Source of the DNA: Caballeronia udeis
GTDB taxonomy: Bacteria; Pseudomonadota; Gammaproteobacteria; Burkholderiales; Burkholderiaceae
Direction of reading: 5' to 3'
Length of the DNA: 64,000 bases
Assembly (NCBI RefSeq): GCF_001544555.2
Contig: NZ_FCOK02000002.1
Coordinates: 1 to 64,000 of the forward strand
In this document: positions 8,667-20,031 of the stretch, in pieces
Position numbering within the stretch: position 1 is the first letter of the stretch
Layout: each line of letters begins with the position of its first letter
Notes under the pieces: generated by a model
Database searches by the model: none
What the model saw: the letters and a program-made list of their open reading frames with translations, nothing else
What the model was told of the DNA's origin: nothing
Position numbers and translations under genes: made by a program

Positions 8667-9644
8667 ATGGCCCCTGCGATGAAAAACGAATTGCAGCATC
8701 GCACGGTGCTGCTGGATGAGGCGGTAGATGCGCTGGTTACGCGCGTGGACGGTACTTATATAGATGGGACGTTCGGGCGCGGCGGTCACAGCCGGCTGAT
8801 CCTGACGAAGCTGGGCGAGGCGGGCCGCCTGATCGCCTTCGACAAGGATCCGCTGGCCATCGCCACGGCCGCACAGATTCAGGATTCAAGATTTTCCATA
8901 GTGCATGAGAGTTTCGCCTCGTTAGCCGAAGCCGCTGCCGAGCGAGGAGTAGGGAAGGTGTCGGGCGTGTTGCTGGATCTGGGGGTGTCGTCGCCGCAAG
9001 TGGACGATCCGGACCGCGGCTTCAGCTTCAGGGCCGACGGTCCGCTCGACATGCGGATGGACCCGAGCCGTGGCGAATCCGCCGCGGAATGGCTGGCGCG
9101 GGCAACGGTGCAGGAATTGACGGAGGTGATCAAAGATTATGGGGAAGAACGGTTTGCTTTTCAGATTGCAAAGGCGCTTGTTGCTCGCCGGGCAGAGTCC
9201 GATCGTCTTGGGCCTCTCGTCACCACGGGCGAGCTTGCCCAAATCGTGGGTCATGTCGTCAAAACCCGTGAGAAGGGTAAGGATCCGGCAACCCGCACCT
9301 TTCAGGCTATACGGATTCACATCAATCAAGAGCTTGCGGAGTTGCAAGTAGTTCTGGACGCAGCATTGGCGTTGTTGGAGCAAGGGGGGCGGCTGGTCGT
9401 GATCAGCTTTCATTCGCTCGAGGACCGGATCGTCAAACGTTTCATGCAGGCCCTCGCAAGCGGGCCTGCGATTGACCGCCGCCTGCCGATCCGTGCCGCC
9501 GACCTGCCCAGTCCGCCACTCAAGCTGATCGGCCGTGTGTTTGCGTCTGACGCTGAAGTCGCGGCGAACCCTCGTGCGCGTTCCGCCGTGATGCGGATTG
9601 CCGAGCGGGTTACTGCGCAGACTACCGGGCAGACGGCGCCATGA
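8667..9644 (+). CDS. rsmH: 16S rRNA (cytosine(1402)-N(4))-methyltransferase
   Basis: A 325-residue SAM-dependent enzyme (MraW) that N4-methylates C1402 of 16S rRNA in the decoding centre. The motif [16 protein letters not shown] near the N-terminus is the SAM-binding loop, and [13 protein letters not shown] and [16 protein letters not shown] are family signatures. ATG 8667 and ATG 8679 are both possible: [16 protein letters not shown] from 8679 resembles the usual N-terminus and gives 321 residues, and neither start has a strong ribosome site. The stop overlaps the ftsL start by 4 bases. Confidence 0.95.
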   Translation: MAPAMKNELQHRTVLLDEAVDALVTRVDGTYIDGTFGRGGHSRLILTKLGEAGRLIAFDKDPLAIATAAQIQDSRFSIVHESFASLAEAAAERGVGKVSGVLLDLGVSSPQVDDPDRGFSFRADGPLDMRMDPSRGESAAEWLARATVQELTEVIKDYGEERFAFQIAKALVARRAESDRLGPLVTTGELAQIVGHVVKTREKGKDPATRTFQAIRIHINQELAELQVVLDAALALLEQGGRLVVISFHSLEDRIVKRFMQALASGPAIDRRLPIRAADLPSPPLKLIGRVFASDAEVAANPRARSAVMRIAERVTAQTTGQTAP

Positions 9645-9985
9645 ACCGTCTCAACATCTTCCTCTTGATCGTCGTGCTCGGCTGCGCGCTGTCGGCGGTG
9701 AGCGCCTCGAACAAGCAACGGCAGATTTTTATCGATGTGCAGCGGGCGCAGTCGGAAGAGCGTCAGTTGCAGCAGGATTTTTCGCAGCTTCAGTATCAGC
9801 AGAGCGCGTTGTCGAAAACTTCGCGTATCGAGCAGTTGGCCACTACGTCCCTGAAGATGCAGCCCGTCACGACGGGCCGCACGCAATACCTGAACTATGA
9901 CCCGGCGACGTCGAAGGCCACGGACGCGCCGTTGCCTGCGCCTGTTCCGGCGTCGGCTCCTCCCGCACGCGGGGTGAAACGATGA
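9641..9985 (+). CDS. ftsL: Cell division protein FtsL
   Basis: A 114-residue single-pass divisome protein. It has a short cytoplasmic start, one membrane segment (about residues 4-22, [19 protein letters not shown]) and a periplasmic coiled coil (about 25-75, rich in Q, E and L) that pairs with FtsB and FtsQ. The C-terminal tail is rich in alanine and proline. Its identity rests as much on its place between rsmH and ftsI as on sequence, since FtsL is poorly conserved. It overlaps both neighbours by ATGA. Confidence 0.9.
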   Translation: MNRLNIFLLIVVLGCALSAVSASNKQRQIFIDVQRAQSEERQLQQDFSQLQYQQSALSKTSRIEQLATTSLKMQPVTTGRTQYLNYDPATSKATDAPLPAPVPASAPPARGVKR

Positions 9986-11853
9986 AACCGTCGCCAAAGA
10001 AAAACAAGGGCGTCGCCTTCACGCCCAACCCTATCCTCTCGGTGCGCCTCCCCATGTGGCGCTCGAAGCTCGTCGTATTCATGCTGTTCATGGCGTTCGT
10101 CGCGCTCGCGGGGCGCGCGTTCTGGATCCAGGGTCCGGGTAACGCGTTCTTCAAGAAGCAGGGCGAAAGCCGCTATCAGCGCACGCTCGAAATGCCCGCC
10201 ACACGCGGCCAGATCAAGGACCGCAACGGCCTCGTGCTCGCAACCAGCCTGCCGGTGAAGGCGATCTGGGCCATTCCCGAAGCCGTTCCCGACGATCTCG
10301 GCGCCGACAAGCTCGGCCAGCTCGCCACGCTGCTGGATATGTCGCCGAAGGAATTGCGCGCGAAACTTTCCATGGACAAGACCTTTGTCTATGTGAAGCG
10401 CCAGGTGCCGATCGAGGTCGCGCAAAAAGTTGCGGCCCTCGACATCCCCGGCATTTATTCGCGTGGTGAATACAAGCGCTTTTATCCGGAAGGCGAGATT
10501 ACCGCGCATCTGATCGGCTTTACTAATATTGAAGACAAGGGTCAGGAGGGTGTTGAGCTTGGCGATCAGGGCATTCTTGCCGGTACGCCGGGTATGCGTC
10601 GCGTGATCAAGGACCGGATGGGACACATCGTCGAAGACGTGGACGAGCAAGTCGTGCCGCATAACGGCGAGGACGTGGAGTTGTCGATCGACAGCAAGAT
10701 CCAGTACATCGCGTATACGAACCTGAAAGCTGCCGTGGAGAAGTTCAAGGCGAAGGCGGGCGCGGCGATCGTGATCGACGTGAAGACCGGTGAGGTGCTC
10801 GCGCTTGTCAACTATCCGACCTACAACCCGAACGACCGCTCGCTCATGACCGGCGAGCAGTTGCGCAACCGGATCATGACGGACACGTTCGAGCCGGGCT
10901 CGATCATGAAGCCGTTCACCATTTCGCTGGCGCTTGATCTGCATCGCGTCACGCCGAATACGCTGGTAGATACGGGCGGCGGTTCGTTCGTGCTCGACGG
11001 CGCACGCATCACCGACGACTCGGCGTTCGGCGTGCTGACCGTGGGTGGCGTGATCCAGAAGTCGAGCAACATTGGCGCGACCAAGATCGCTATGCAGTTG
11101 AAGCCCGAAGAGATGTGGAACATGTATACGAGCATCGGGCTCGGGCAGGCGCCGAAGGTGGGTTTCCCGGGCGCGGTGTCGGGCCGTTTGCGGCCGTGGA
11201 AAAGCTGGCGCCGGATCGAACAGGCGACCATGTCGTATGGCTATGGCCTGTCCGCGTCGCTGTTCCAGTTGGCGCGTGCCTACACGGCGATCGCGCATGA
11301 CGGGCAGGTATTGCCGGTCTCCATTTTCCGCACGCCGGGCGACGCTCCCGTGACGGGTCCGCAAGTGTTTTCGCCGACCACCGCGCGTGAAGTGCGCGCC
11401 ATGCTGGAGACCGTGACGGCGCCGGGCGGCACGTCGCCCGATGCAGCGGTGCCGGGGTATCGCGTGGGCGGAAAGTCCGGTACGGCGTACAAGCATGCAG
11501 GGCGTGGCTACGATAAATCGCGGTATCGCGCATCGTTTGTCGGCATGGGGCCCATGCCCGATCCGCGCATCGTGGTGGCGGTGTCTGTCGATGAACCGAC
11601 GGCCGGCAGCCACTTTGGCGGCCAGGTGTCAGGTCCGGTGTTCTCGGCCATCGCCGGCGACACGCTGCGTTCGTTGAACGTGCCGCCCGACATGGCAGTG
11701 AAGCAGATGGTGGTGTCCGACGACCCCGCTTCCGGCACGCCCGCCACCGACATCAGGAAGCCGAACGCGACGAATACGAACGCGAACACGAATCCGCCGA
11801 AGAAGCTGAAGGTATCGACGAATCCGAAGAATCACCCGGGAGTCGTTCGATGA
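9982..11853 (+). CDS. ftsI: Septum-specific peptidoglycan transpeptidase FtsI (PBP3)
   Basis: A 623-residue class B penicillin-binding protein that crosslinks septal peptidoglycan with FtsW. It has a cytoplasmic N-terminus, one membrane anchor at about residues 30-50 and a non-catalytic pedestal domain. The transpeptidase domain shows all three active-site motifs: S307-I-M-K (serine nucleophile), S361-S-N and K498-S-G-T. An Asn/Thr/Lys-rich tail (about 590-623, TNTNANTNPPKK) is presumably disordered and somewhat longer than in E. coli. ATGA overlaps with ftsL and murE suggest coupled translation. Confidence 0.96.
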   Translation: MKPSPKKNKGVAFTPNPILSVRLPMWRSKLVVFMLFMAFVALAGRAFWIQGPGNAFFKKQGESRYQRTLEMPATRGQIKDRNGLVLATSLPVKAIWAIPEAVPDDLGADKLGQLATLLDMSPKELRAKLSMDKTFVYVKRQVPIEVAQKVAALDIPGIYSRGEYKRFYPEGEITAHLIGFTNIEDKGQEGVELGDQGILAGTPGMRRVIKDRMGHIVEDVDEQVVPHNGEDVELSIDSKIQYIAYTNLKAAVEKFKAKAGAAIVIDVKTGEVLALVNYPTYNPNDRSLMTGEQLRNRIMTDTFEPGSIMKPFTISLALDLHRVTPNTLVDTGGGSFVLDGARITDDSAFGVLTVGGVIQKSSNIGATKIAMQLKPEEMWNMYTSIGLGQAPKVGFPGAVSGRLRPWKSWRRIEQATMSYGYGLSASLFQLARAYTAIAHDGQVLPVSIFRTPGDAPVTGPQVFSPTTAREVRAMLETVTAPGGTSPDAAVPGYRVGGKSGTAYKHAGRGYDKSRYRASFVGMGPMPDPRIVVAVSVDEPTAGSHFGGQVSGPVFSAIAGDTLRSLNVPPDMAVKQMVVSDDPASGTPATDIRKPNATNTNANTNPPKKLKVSTNPKNHPGVVR

Positions 11854-13391
11854 GCGGTCTGGACTTGGTCAGGCAGCAGGCGCAGATCGCGAAAGCGGTC
11901 GCGTGGCTGCGTGCGCACGCGGACGCCAGCGCGCAATTGCACGCCGATTCGCGTTCGCTGACATTGGGTGACGTGTTTTTTGCGTACGCCGTGGATGGCG
12001 CGGACAGTCGCCCTTTTATCGATGCCGCGCTCGAAAAGGGTGCTGCCGCCGTGCTGTATCAGCCGGAAAATTTTGCGGGCAAGCCGGACGCGTCGCATAC
12101 GCTTGCGGTCAAGGCGCTCAATGAACTGGCCGGCCCGATTGCATCGGCGTGGTATGGCGAGCCCACAGAATCCATGCTGGTCGTGGGCGTGACCGGAACG
12201 AACGGCAAGACGTCGTGCAGCCATTGGCTGGCAACGGCGCTCTCGGCGCTGGGTACGCCGTGCGCGGTCGTCGGTACGCTCGGCAGCGGCATGCCGGGCA
12301 AGCTCGTGCATTCAGGCTTTACGACGCCCGACGCTCCGCAACTGCAGCGCACGTTTGCCCAATTCAAGAGCGACGGCGCGAAGGCCGTGGCAATGGAAGT
12401 GTCGTCGCATGCGCTGCACCAGGGGCGCGTGAATGGCACGAAGTTCGACATCGCCATCTTCACGAATCTCACGCAGGATCACCTGGACTACCACGGCACG
12501 TTCGCCGCGTACGAAGCGGCGAAGGCGAAACTGTTCGCGTGGCCGGCTTTGAAAGCTGCTGTCATCAATCGCGACGACCCGGCTGGCCGGCGTTTGATTG
12601 CATCGTGTCACGGCAGGACGCGAACGATTGCGTATGGAATCGAAAACGCCGCTGGCGCCGAAGTGAAAGCCGACGCGTTGCTGCTTGCCAGCCGCGTGCG
12701 TGCAACGGCAACGGGCACGGCGTTTCACCTGAGCTCCGACTGGGGTGACGCCGACGTGGAAGTCGCGACGCTCGGCGAGTTCAACGTGAGCAACCTGCTC
12801 GGCGTGCTGGGCGCGTTGCTGGCGGCGCAGATTCCGCTCGACGCTGCGCTTGCGCAGATTGCGAAGCTCGAAGCGGTGAATGGGCGGATGCAACGCCTTG
12901 GCGGCCGTTTGCAGAACGATGAGCCGCTTGTGGTGATCGATTACGCGCATACGCCGGATGCGCTCGAGAAAACGCTGGCAGCGCTGCGGCCGATCGCCGA
13001 AGCGCGCGGCGGTCAGTTGATCTGCATGTTTGGTTGCGGCGGGGACCGTGACGCGACCAAGCGCCCGCTGATGGGCGCTATCGCGGAGAAGAACGCCGAT
13101 CACGTGGTGATCACCAGCGACAACCCGCGCGGTGAGGATCCGCTTGCGATCATCGATCAGGTTGCAGCGGGCTTTCAGGACGCGTCGAAAGCGCGCCGCA
13201 TAGAAGACCGCGCGAGCGCGATCCTCCAGGCGATCCGCACCGCGGCGCGCGAGGACGTGGTCGTCCTCGCCGGCAAGGGCCACGAAGCCACGCAGGAAAT
13301 CATGGGAAAAAAGCGCGCTTTCTCCGATCAGGATCACGCACGCCTGGCGCTTGCCGCTCGTGCCACGCAAGCGCGCGGAGGTGGCGAATGA
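11850..13391 (+). CDS. murE: UDP-MurNAc-L-Ala-D-Glu:meso-diaminopimelate ligase
   Basis: A 513-residue cytoplasmic Mur ligase that adds the third residue of the peptidoglycan stem peptide. The ATP-binding loop GVTGTNGKTS lies near residue 115, the substrate region EVSSHALHQGRV near 180, and a DNPR sequence near 423. DNPR is the known marker of enzymes selecting meso-diaminopimelate over lysine. The length is normal and the gene is separate from murF. The stop overlaps the murF start. Confidence 0.96.
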   Translation: MSGLDLVRQQAQIAKAVAWLRAHADASAQLHADSRSLTLGDVFFAYAVDGADSRPFIDAALEKGAAAVLYQPENFAGKPDASHTLAVKALNELAGPIASAWYGEPTESMLVVGVTGTNGKTSCSHWLATALSALGTPCAVVGTLGSGMPGKLVHSGFTTPDAPQLQRTFAQFKSDGAKAVAMEVSSHALHQGRVNGTKFDIAIFTNLTQDHLDYHGTFAAYEAAKAKLFAWPALKAAVINRDDPAGRRLIASCHGRTRTIAYGIENAAGAEVKADALLLASRVRATATGTAFHLSSDWGDADVEVATLGEFNVSNLLGVLGALLAAQIPLDAALAQIAKLEAVNGRMQRLGGRLQNDEPLVVIDYAHTPDALEKTLAALRPIAEARGGQLICMFGCGGDRDATKRPLMGAIAEKNADHVVITSDNPRGEDPLAIIDQVAAGFQDASKARRIEDRASAILQAIRTAAREDVVVLAGKGHEATQEIMGKKRAFSDQDHARLALAARATQARGGGE

Positions 13392-14800
13392 CGCTGTTCA
13401 CACTGCGCGACGCTGCGTTGCAGATCCCGGGTGCGATCGTTATCGGCGATGAAAACGTCACGTTCGACCGGGTATCCACGGATAGCCGCACTGCGGGTCC
13501 TGGCGATCTGTTCATCGCGATCAAGGGCGATCGTTTCGATGCCCACAATTTCCTGCCGCAAGTCGCGCAGCGCGGCGTTGCCGCGGTGTTGGCCACGCGC
13601 ACGCCGGACGATTTCACCGTGCCCGAGATCAAGGTCAAGGACACGCGCGTGGCGCTCGGCGCATTGGCCTACGGCTGGCGCAAGCGCTTCACGATTCCGC
13701 TGATTGCAGTCACCGGCAGCAATGGCAAGACCACGGTCAAGGAAATGATCTCGTCGATCCTCGCGGCGGCCGTGGGCGAAAACGCGCGGCTCGCGACGGC
13801 AGGCAATTTCAACAACGACATCGGCTTGCCGCTGACGTTGTTCCGCCTGAACGAAACCCACAAGCTCGCGGTCATCGAGCTCGGCATGAATCATCCGGGC
13901 GAAACGGAAACGCTCGGGAAGATCGCCGCGCCGACGGTTGCTGTCGTCAACAACGCGCAGCGCGAGCATCAGGAATTCATGGCGACGGTGGAAGCGGTCG
14001 CGCTCGAGCACGCATCGGTGATTCACGCGCTGGCCGCCAACGGCACGGCCGTTTTCCCCGCCGATGACAAATACGCGAGCATCTGGCGCGTTGCCGCGAC
14101 GGGCAATCCGATCCTGGATTTCGCGTTGCATACGGACGTCTCGCAAACGGAAGCGGCGGTGACCGGCAAGCTGGTTGGCGCGACGCTCGAGATCAACACG
14201 CCGCAAGGCTCACTCGATGTCGCGCTGCAGGTGCTGGGCGAACACAACGCGCGCAACGCGTTGGCGGCTACGGCCGCGGCTATTGCCGCGAACGTTTCAC
14301 TCGATGCCATCAAGCGCGGGCTCGAAGCGTTCAAGCCCGTAAAGGGCCGCCTGCAAGTGAAGCGCGCGGTGCTTACGCCGCTCGAAGGCGTAACCGTTAT
14401 AGACGATACGTACAACTCGAATCCCGACTCCATGCGTGCGGCTATCGACGTGCTTGCGTCGCAAGCGTCGCCACGCGTGCTGGTCATGGGCGACATGGGC
14501 GAGGTCGGCGACCAGGGCCCGGCGTTTCATCGCGAAGTGGGAGCGTATGCGGCGCAACGGGGCATCGATGCGTTGTACGCACTCGGCGACGCGAGCGTTG
14601 ATTCGGCTAAAGCCTTCGGCGCAACAGCACAGCATTTCACCGATATTGCCTCACTCATTGCAGCACTCACCGGCGCCGGTTTCGGACCCGACGCCACGTT
14701 TCTCGTGAAAGGCTCGCGCTTCATGCAGATGGAGCGCGTGGTGGACGCCGTGACGAGTCCACACCAACCCGCAGCGGGCGCTACGCCTGCTGCGCACTGA
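13388..14800 (+). CDS. murF: UDP-MurNAc-tripeptide:D-Ala-D-Ala ligase
   Basis: A 470-residue Mur ligase completing the UDP-MurNAc-pentapeptide. The P-loop AVTGSNGKTTVKEM lies near residues 105-118, followed by ATAGNFNNDIGLPLTL and ELGMNHPGE, which are MurF signatures. IDDTYNSNPDSM marks the C-terminal domain. It overlaps murE by 4 bases and precedes mraY by 15. Confidence 0.96.
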   Translation: MTLFTLRDAALQIPGAIVIGDENVTFDRVSTDSRTAGPGDLFIAIKGDRFDAHNFLPQVAQRGVAAVLATRTPDDFTVPEIKVKDTRVALGALAYGWRKRFTIPLIAVTGSNGKTTVKEMISSILAAAVGENARLATAGNFNNDIGLPLTLFRLNETHKLAVIELGMNHPGETETLGKIAAPTVAVVNNAQREHQEFMATVEAVALEHASVIHALAANGTAVFPADDKYASIWRVAATGNPILDFALHTDVSQTEAAVTGKLVGATLEINTPQGSLDVALQVLGEHNARNALAATAAAIAANVSLDAIKRGLEAFKPVKGRLQVKRAVLTPLEGVTVIDDTYNSNPDSMRAAIDVLASQASPRVLVMGDMGEVGDQGPAFHREVGAYAAQRGIDALYALGDASVDSAKAFGATAQHFTDIASLIAALTGAGFGPDATFLVKGSRFMQMERVVDAVTSPHQPAAGATPAAH

Positions 14801-14815
14801 AGAAGAAGGACCAGC

Positions 14816-15985
14816 ATGCTACTCGCACTCGCGCAATGGCTTCAGAATGACGCCAGTTTTCTGCGCGTGTTTACCTACCTCACGTTCCGCGCAGTCGGCG
14901 CGACGATCACGGCGTTGTTCGTCGGTCTCGTCTGCGGCCCGTGGGTGATTCGCAAATTGACCTCGCTGAAAGTCGGTCAGGCCGTGCGTACGAACGGCCC
15001 ACAAACGCATTTGGTGAAGTCTGGCACGCCGACCATGGGTGGCGTGCTGATCCTGTTGGGCATCGCATTTTCCACGTTGCTGTGGGCCGATCTGACCAAT
15101 CGCTTCGTGTGGATCGTGATGCTTGTCACGTTCGGCTACGGCGTGATCGGCTGGGTCGACGACTACCGCAAAGTCGTGCATAAAGACCCGCGCGGAATGT
15201 CGTCGCGGGAAAAGTATTTCTGGCAGTCGGTGATTGGTTTGTTCGCCGCCGTGTACCTCGCGTTCAGCGTGTCCGAGGCGAACAACGCACGCGTGTTCGA
15301 CCTGTTCATGGCGTGGGTGCGTAGCGGTTTGTCGATGGGCTTGCCGGCGCGCGCCGACCTGATGCTGCCGTTCCTGAAATCGATCAGCTATCCGCTCGGG
15401 ACATGGGGTTTCATCGCGATGACGTATCTGGTGATCGTCGGTTCGAGCAATGCGGTGAATCTCACCGATGGCCTCGACGGTCTCGTCATCATGCCGGTCG
15501 TGCTGGTGGGCGCATCGCTGGGTGCGTTTGCTTATGTGATGGGTAGCTCGGTGTACTCGAAGTACTTACTGTTCCCGCACATTCCCGGGGCCGGCGAATT
15601 ACTGATCTTTTGTTCTGCAATGGGGGGCGCGGGGCTCGCGTTTCTCTGGTACAACACGCACCCCGCGCAAGTCTTCATGGGCGATGTCGGCGCGCTCGCG
15701 CTCGGCGGTGCGCTCGGGACCATCGCCGTGATCGTGCGGCAGGAAGTCGTGCTGTTCATCATGGGCGGCGTGTTCGTCGCGGAAACCCTGTCCGTGATGA
15801 TGCAGGTCAGCTATTTCAAGTACACGAAAAAACGCTTCGGCGAAGGGCGGCGCATCTTCAAGATGGCACCGCTGCATCACCATTTCGAGTTGTCGGGATG
15901 GAAGGAAACGCAGGTGGTCGTGCGCTTCTGGATCATCACGCTGATGTTGTGTCTGTTCGGTTTGTCGACGCTGAAGCTGCGTTAA
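14816..15985 (+). CDS. mraY: Phospho-MurNAc-pentapeptide transferase (lipid I synthase)
   Basis: A 389-residue polytopic membrane enzyme that moves phospho-MurNAc-pentapeptide onto undecaprenyl phosphate. Visible signatures include [20 protein letters not shown] (the conserved Asp pair), [13 protein letters not shown] and [14 protein letters not shown], with [11 protein letters not shown] near the C-terminus. About ten membrane segments are expected. The ATG is preceded by GAAGAAGGA, a good ribosome site. Confidence 0.96.
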   Translation: MLLALAQWLQNDASFLRVFTYLTFRAVGATITALFVGLVCGPWVIRKLTSLKVGQAVRTNGPQTHLVKSGTPTMGGVLILLGIAFSTLLWADLTNRFVWIVMLVTFGYGVIGWVDDYRKVVHKDPRGMSSREKYFWQSVIGLFAAVYLAFSVSEANNARVFDLFMAWVRSGLSMGLPARADLMLPFLKSISYPLGTWGFIAMTYLVIVGSSNAVNLTDGLDGLVIMPVVLVGASLGAFAYVMGSSVYSKYLLFPHIPGAGELLIFCSAMGGAGLAFLWYNTHPAQVFMGDVGALALGGALGTIAVIVRQEVVLFIMGGVFVAETLSVMMQVSYFKYTKKRFGEGRRIFKMAPLHHHFELSGWKETQVVVRFWIITLMLCLFGLSTLKLR

Positions 15986-16040
15986 TAAGTTACGCAAATT
16001 CGTGCGTTGATTTTTAGCTGGTCGGGAAAAAGGTAAAGCG

Positions 16041-17552
16041 ATGTTTGGCGAGAAGTTCTTTGATCGGCAAGGTCCGATGGTGCTTGTGCTGGGGCTCGGT
16101 GAATCCGGCCTCGCGATGACGCGCTGGTGCGCGCGTCACGGGTGCCGTCTGCGCGTGGCCGATACCCGCGCCACACCGCCGAACCTGTCGGAACTCGCAG
16201 CGCACGGCATCGACGCGGAGTTTGTCGGCGGTGAATTCACGCCGGCGCTGCTCGATGGCGGTGTGGAGATTGTTGCAATCAGCCCGGGACTGTCGCCTCT
16301 GGCTGACGATGTGAGGCCGCTCCTCGACGCCGCGCGGGAACGCGGCGTCCCTGTGTGGGGCGAGCTGGAATGGTTCGCGCAAGCGTTGAAGTCGCTTGGC
16401 GCGAACGGCTATGCGCCGAAGGTGATCGCCATTACGGGCACCAACGGCAAGACCACGACGACCGCGCTGACCGGGTTGTTGTGCGAACGTGCCGGCAAGA
16501 CCGTGGCGGTGGCGGGAAACATCAGCCCGGCGATGCTGGACAAGTTAAGTGAAGCAATCGACAGGACCGCGCTGCCCGATGTCTGGGTGCTGGAGTTGTC
16601 GAGTTTTCAGCTTGAGACGGCACACTCGTTCGAGCCGGACGCTGCTGCTGTGCTCAACATTACGCAGGATCATCTGGACTGGCATGGCGGCTTTGACGCA
16701 TACGCTGCAGCGAAGGGCCGCATCTTCGGTGAAAAGACCGTGCGCGTGTTGAATCGCGATGACGCGCGGACCATGGCGCTGGGATCGGAAAATCCCGCGA
16801 CCGTGGTGACGTTCGGCCTGAACGAACCCGCTCGTCTCGGTGATTACGGTCTGCTGCGTGAGAACGGTATTGCATGGCTCGCGCAAGGCAACGACCGCGA
16901 TCTCAGCGATGAACCCGCGCCCACGCGCCGCCGTAAAAGCGATGTCGCCGCTGAGCCGAACGTGTATTCGAAGCGCCTGATGCCTGTCGATGCACTGCGC
17001 GTTCGCGGTCTGCACAACGCAGCGAACGCGCTGGCTGCTTTGGCGCTGGCACGGGCGATCGGTTTGCCGCTCGCTTCGCTGCTGCACGGCTTGCGTGAAT
17101 ATAAAGGCGAGCCGCATCGCGTGGAAGTGATCGCGCAAATAGAAGGCATTGATTTCGTCGATGACAGCAAAGGAACGAATGTCGGCGCGACCGTCGCGGC
17201 GCTCGATGGCCTGGCGCAAAAGACTTTGCTGATTGCCGGTGGCGACGGCAAGGGCCAGGATTTTTCGCCGCTCGCGGCGCCGGTCGCACGTTGGTGCCGG
17301 GCGGTGATGCTGATTGGTCGCGATGCACCGCGCATTCGCGAGGCGCTCGCGGACACCGGCATTCCGTTGCACGACCACGCAACGCTCGAAGCCGCGACGC
17401 AAGCGGCAGCGCTTCTGGCTCAACCGGGTGACGCGGTATTGCTGTCGCCGGCGTGCGCCAGCTTCGACATGTTCAAGAACTACGCACATCGCGCGGACGT
17501 GTTCCGGCAAGCGGTGGCTGACATTGCGGCAGAACGGGGAGTGATGCTATGA
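16041..17552 (+). CDS. murD: UDP-MurNAc-L-alanine:D-glutamate ligase
   Basis: A 503-residue Mur ligase adding D-glutamate. It has an N-terminal Rossmann domain ([15 protein letters not shown]), the P-loop [15 protein letters not shown] near residue 133 and the C-terminal [17 protein letters not shown]. Compared with E. coli MurD (about 438 residues) it is longer, with a charged insertion around 290-320 ([16 protein letters not shown]) in the central domain, as in other Burkholderiaceae. It follows mraY by 55 bases and overlaps ftsW by ATGA. Confidence 0.95.
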   Translation: MFGEKFFDRQGPMVLVLGLGESGLAMTRWCARHGCRLRVADTRATPPNLSELAAHGIDAEFVGGEFTPALLDGGVEIVAISPGLSPLADDVRPLLDAARERGVPVWGELEWFAQALKSLGANGYAPKVIAITGTNGKTTTTALTGLLCERAGKTVAVAGNISPAMLDKLSEAIDRTALPDVWVLELSSFQLETAHSFEPDAAAVLNITQDHLDWHGGFDAYAAAKGRIFGEKTVRVLNRDDARTMALGSENPATVVTFGLNEPARLGDYGLLRENGIAWLAQGNDRDLSDEPAPTRRRKSDVAAEPNVYSKRLMPVDALRVRGLHNAANALAALALARAIGLPLASLLHGLREYKGEPHRVEVIAQIEGIDFVDDSKGTNVGATVAALDGLAQKTLLIAGGDGKGQDFSPLAAPVARWCRAVMLIGRDAPRIREALADTGIPLHDHATLEAATQAAALLAQPGDAVLLSPACASFDMFKNYAHRADVFRQAVADIAAERGVML

Positions 17553-18877
17553 GCTGGTCCGAACGTTTTGGCTCGAAACTGACCGGTCAACGCAACGCCG
17601 TTGCCAACGACAGCGCCACGCTCGGCGGCCGCACCTCGCGTACGGGCGGCGCGGGCGGCCTTGGTGGACTTGGTGCGCGTGTGGCCGAGCGTGCGAGCGG
17701 CATCTCGAGCGCGGTCAACGGCGTGACGCCCATCCGCTCGCGCATGCTCGACTACGACTACTCGCTGCTGTGGGTGACAATCACGTTGCTCGGGATTGGC
17801 ATCGTCATGGTGTATTCCGCCTCGATCGCCATGCCTGACTCGCCGAAATATGCGTCTTATCGGGACTATGCGTTCCTGGTTCGCCAGATCATCTTTGTGA
17901 TCATGGGCTCCGTGATCGGCGTGGTTGCGTTCCGTGTCCCCATGTCCACGTGGGACAAGTACGCACCGAAGATTTTCCTTATCTCCTTGCTGATGCTGGT
18001 GGTCGTGTTGATTCCGCATGTGGGCAAGGGCGTGAACGGTGCACGTCGGTGGATTCCGCTCGGCATTACCAACATGCAGCCGTCGGAGATCATGAAGCTG
18101 GCCGTGACGATCTACGCGGCCAACTACACGGTGCGCAAGCAGGAGTTCATGCACAGCTTTGGTCGAGGCTTCTTGCCAATGGCCGTCGCGGTCGGTTTTG
18201 TCGGTGCGTTGCTGCTGCTTGAGCCGGATATGGGCGCGTTCATGGTGATCGCGGCCATCGCGATGGGCGTGCTGTTCCTCGGCGGTGTGAACGCCAAGCT
18301 GTTCGGCGGACTGGTCGCCACCGCGGTCGGCACGTTTGCGTTGCTCGTATGGGCGTCGCCCTGGCGTCGTGAACGGATCTTTGCTTACCTCGATCCATGG
18401 GACGACCGTTATGCGCAGGGCAAGGCGTATCAGTTGACGCACTCGCTGATCGCGTTCGGCCGCGGCGAATGGTTCGGCGTGGGACTGGGCGGCAGCGTCG
18501 AAAAACTCAACTACCTGCCTGAAGCGCATACCGACTTCATCCTCGCGGTAATCGGCGAGGAACTGGGTTTTGTCGGCGTGCTGATTGTGATCCTGCTGTT
18601 CTATTGGATCGTGCGGCGCTCGTTCGAAATCGGCCGTCAGGCGCTTGCGCTCGATCGTACCTTTGCGGGTTTGATGGCGAAGGGCATTGGCCTGTGGTTC
18701 GGTGCGCAAACCTTCATCAACATGGGCGTGAATCTCGGCCTGTTGCCGACCAAAGGCCTGACCTTGCCGCTGGTGAGTTACGGCGGTTCGGGCATCTTGC
18801 TCAATTGCGTCGCGATCGCGCTGCTGATGCGCGTGGACTACGAAAACCGGGTGCTCATGCGCGGAGGAAAGGTATGA
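17549..18877 (+). CDS. ftsW: Septal peptidoglycan glycosyltransferase FtsW
   Basis: A 442-residue SEDS-family membrane enzyme polymerising lipid II at the septum, paired with FtsI. Ten membrane segments begin at about residue 73. SEDS signatures include [24 protein letters not shown] and [11 protein letters not shown]. The first 65 residues form a glycine-, serine- and arginine-rich cytoplasmic extension ([12 protein letters not shown]), longer than in E. coli and probably disordered. It overlaps murD and murG by 4 bases each. Confidence 0.95.
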   Translation: MSWSERFGSKLTGQRNAVANDSATLGGRTSRTGGAGGLGGLGARVAERASGISSAVNGVTPIRSRMLDYDYSLLWVTITLLGIGIVMVYSASIAMPDSPKYASYRDYAFLVRQIIFVIMGSVIGVVAFRVPMSTWDKYAPKIFLISLLMLVVVLIPHVGKGVNGARRWIPLGITNMQPSEIMKLAVTIYAANYTVRKQEFMHSFGRGFLPMAVAVGFVGALLLLEPDMGAFMVIAAIAMGVLFLGGVNAKLFGGLVATAVGTFALLVWASPWRRERIFAYLDPWDDRYAQGKAYQLTHSLIAFGRGEWFGVGLGGSVEKLNYLPEAHTDFILAVIGEELGFVGVLIVILLFYWIVRRSFEIGRQALALDRTFAGLMAKGIGLWFGAQTFINMGVNLGLLPTKGLTLPLVSYGGSGILLNCVAIALLMRVDYENRVLMRGGKV

Positions 18878-20031
18878 CGGTTTCGACGTCATCTCGCGCA
18901 GGCACGCTGATGGTGATGGCCGGCGGCACCGGGGGACACGTGTTCCCGGGGCTCGCGGTCGCTCACTGGATGCAGGCGCGCGGCTGGCGTGTGGTGTGGC
19001 TCGGCAATGCATCGGGCATGGAAGCGACGCTCGTGCCGAAGCATGGTATTGCGATGGAATATGTGCGCTTTGGCGGTGTGCGCGGCAAGGGCATCAAGAC
19101 GAAGCTGATGCTGCCCGTGAACCTGCTGCGCGCATGTTCGCAAAGCCTGCGTGCGCTGCGCTCGGTGAAGCCCGACGTGGTGCTCGGCATGGGTGGATAC
19201 ATCACGTTTCCGGCGGGCTTGATGTCGAAGCTGAGCGGCACGCCGCTTGTGCTGCACGAACAGAATTCAATCGCCGGACTGGCGAACAAGGTGCTCGCGC
19301 ATGTGGCCAAACGCGTGCTGGTCGCGTTCCCAAATGCGCTGCCGAATGCTGAATGGACCGGAAATCCAATTCGTGCGGAACTTGCGGAGGCTCTGCCACC
19401 CAAAGAACGCTACGCCGCGCGGAATGTGGGTCCTGAAGCAGGTCCTGAAGCGCGTCTAAACGTTCTGGTTGTCGGAGGCAGTCTGGGTGCAGCCGCTTTG
19501 AATGAAACCGTGCCGAAAGCGCTCGCGTTGCTCGACCCGGCGCTGCGTCCGCGCGTCGTGCATCAAGCGGGAGCCAAGCATATCGATGCGTTGAAAGCGA
19601 ACTACGCGGCGGCGGGTTTATCGGCGGATGACGATGTCCAACTGGTGCCGTTTATCGACGATATGGCAAGCGCTTACGCCGCAGCGGACCTCGTGATCTG
19701 CCGCTCGGGTGCGATGACCGTGTCCGAGATCGCGGCGGTTGGCGTGGCCGCGCTGTTCGTGCCGTTCCCGTTCGCCGTCGATGACCACCAGACCACCAAC
19801 GCCGCGTTCCTCGCTGATGCGGGCGCGGCCCACTTGATACAACAGCGCGATTTGTCGGCGGAAAAGCTCGCTGGCTGGTTGCGCGAACAGACTCGCGAGA
19901 CGCTTGGCCACATGGCGGAGAAGGCTCGCGCCCTGGCGAAACCCGACGCGGCTGAACGCGTCGGCCGGGTCTGCGCCGACGTAGCCGGCTTGAGCGCGCT
20001 GATACAAGCGCCGAAGGAAATCCAGCCATGA
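18874..20031 (+). CDS. murG: UDP-GlcNAc:undecaprenyl-PP-MurNAc-pentapeptide GlcNAc transferase (lipid II synthase)
   Basis: A 385-residue peripheral membrane GT28 enzyme making lipid II. The N-terminal glycine loop [14 protein letters not shown] is near residue 15, and the C-terminal donor site includes [27 protein letters not shown] and DDHQTTNA. The frame is open far upstream inside ftsW, but ATG 18874 is chosen because it overlaps the ftsW stop (ATGA) and has GGAGG upstream (18862-18866). Confidence 0.96.
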   Translation: MTVSTSSRAGTLMVMAGGTGGHVFPGLAVAHWMQARGWRVVWLGNASGMEATLVPKHGIAMEYVRFGGVRGKGIKTKLMLPVNLLRACSQSLRALRSVKPDVVLGMGGYITFPAGLMSKLSGTPLVLHEQNSIAGLANKVLAHVAKRVLVAFPNALPNAEWTGNPIRAELAEALPPKERYAARNVGPEAGPEARLNVLVVGGSLGAAALNETVPKALALLDPALRPRVVHQAGAKHIDALKANYAAAGLSADDDVQLVPFIDDMASAYAAADLVICRSGAMTVSEIAAVGVAALFVPFPFAVDDHQTTNAAFLADAGAAHLIQQRDLSAEKLAGWLREQTRETLGHMAEKARALAKPDAAERVGRVCADVAGLSALIQAPKEIQP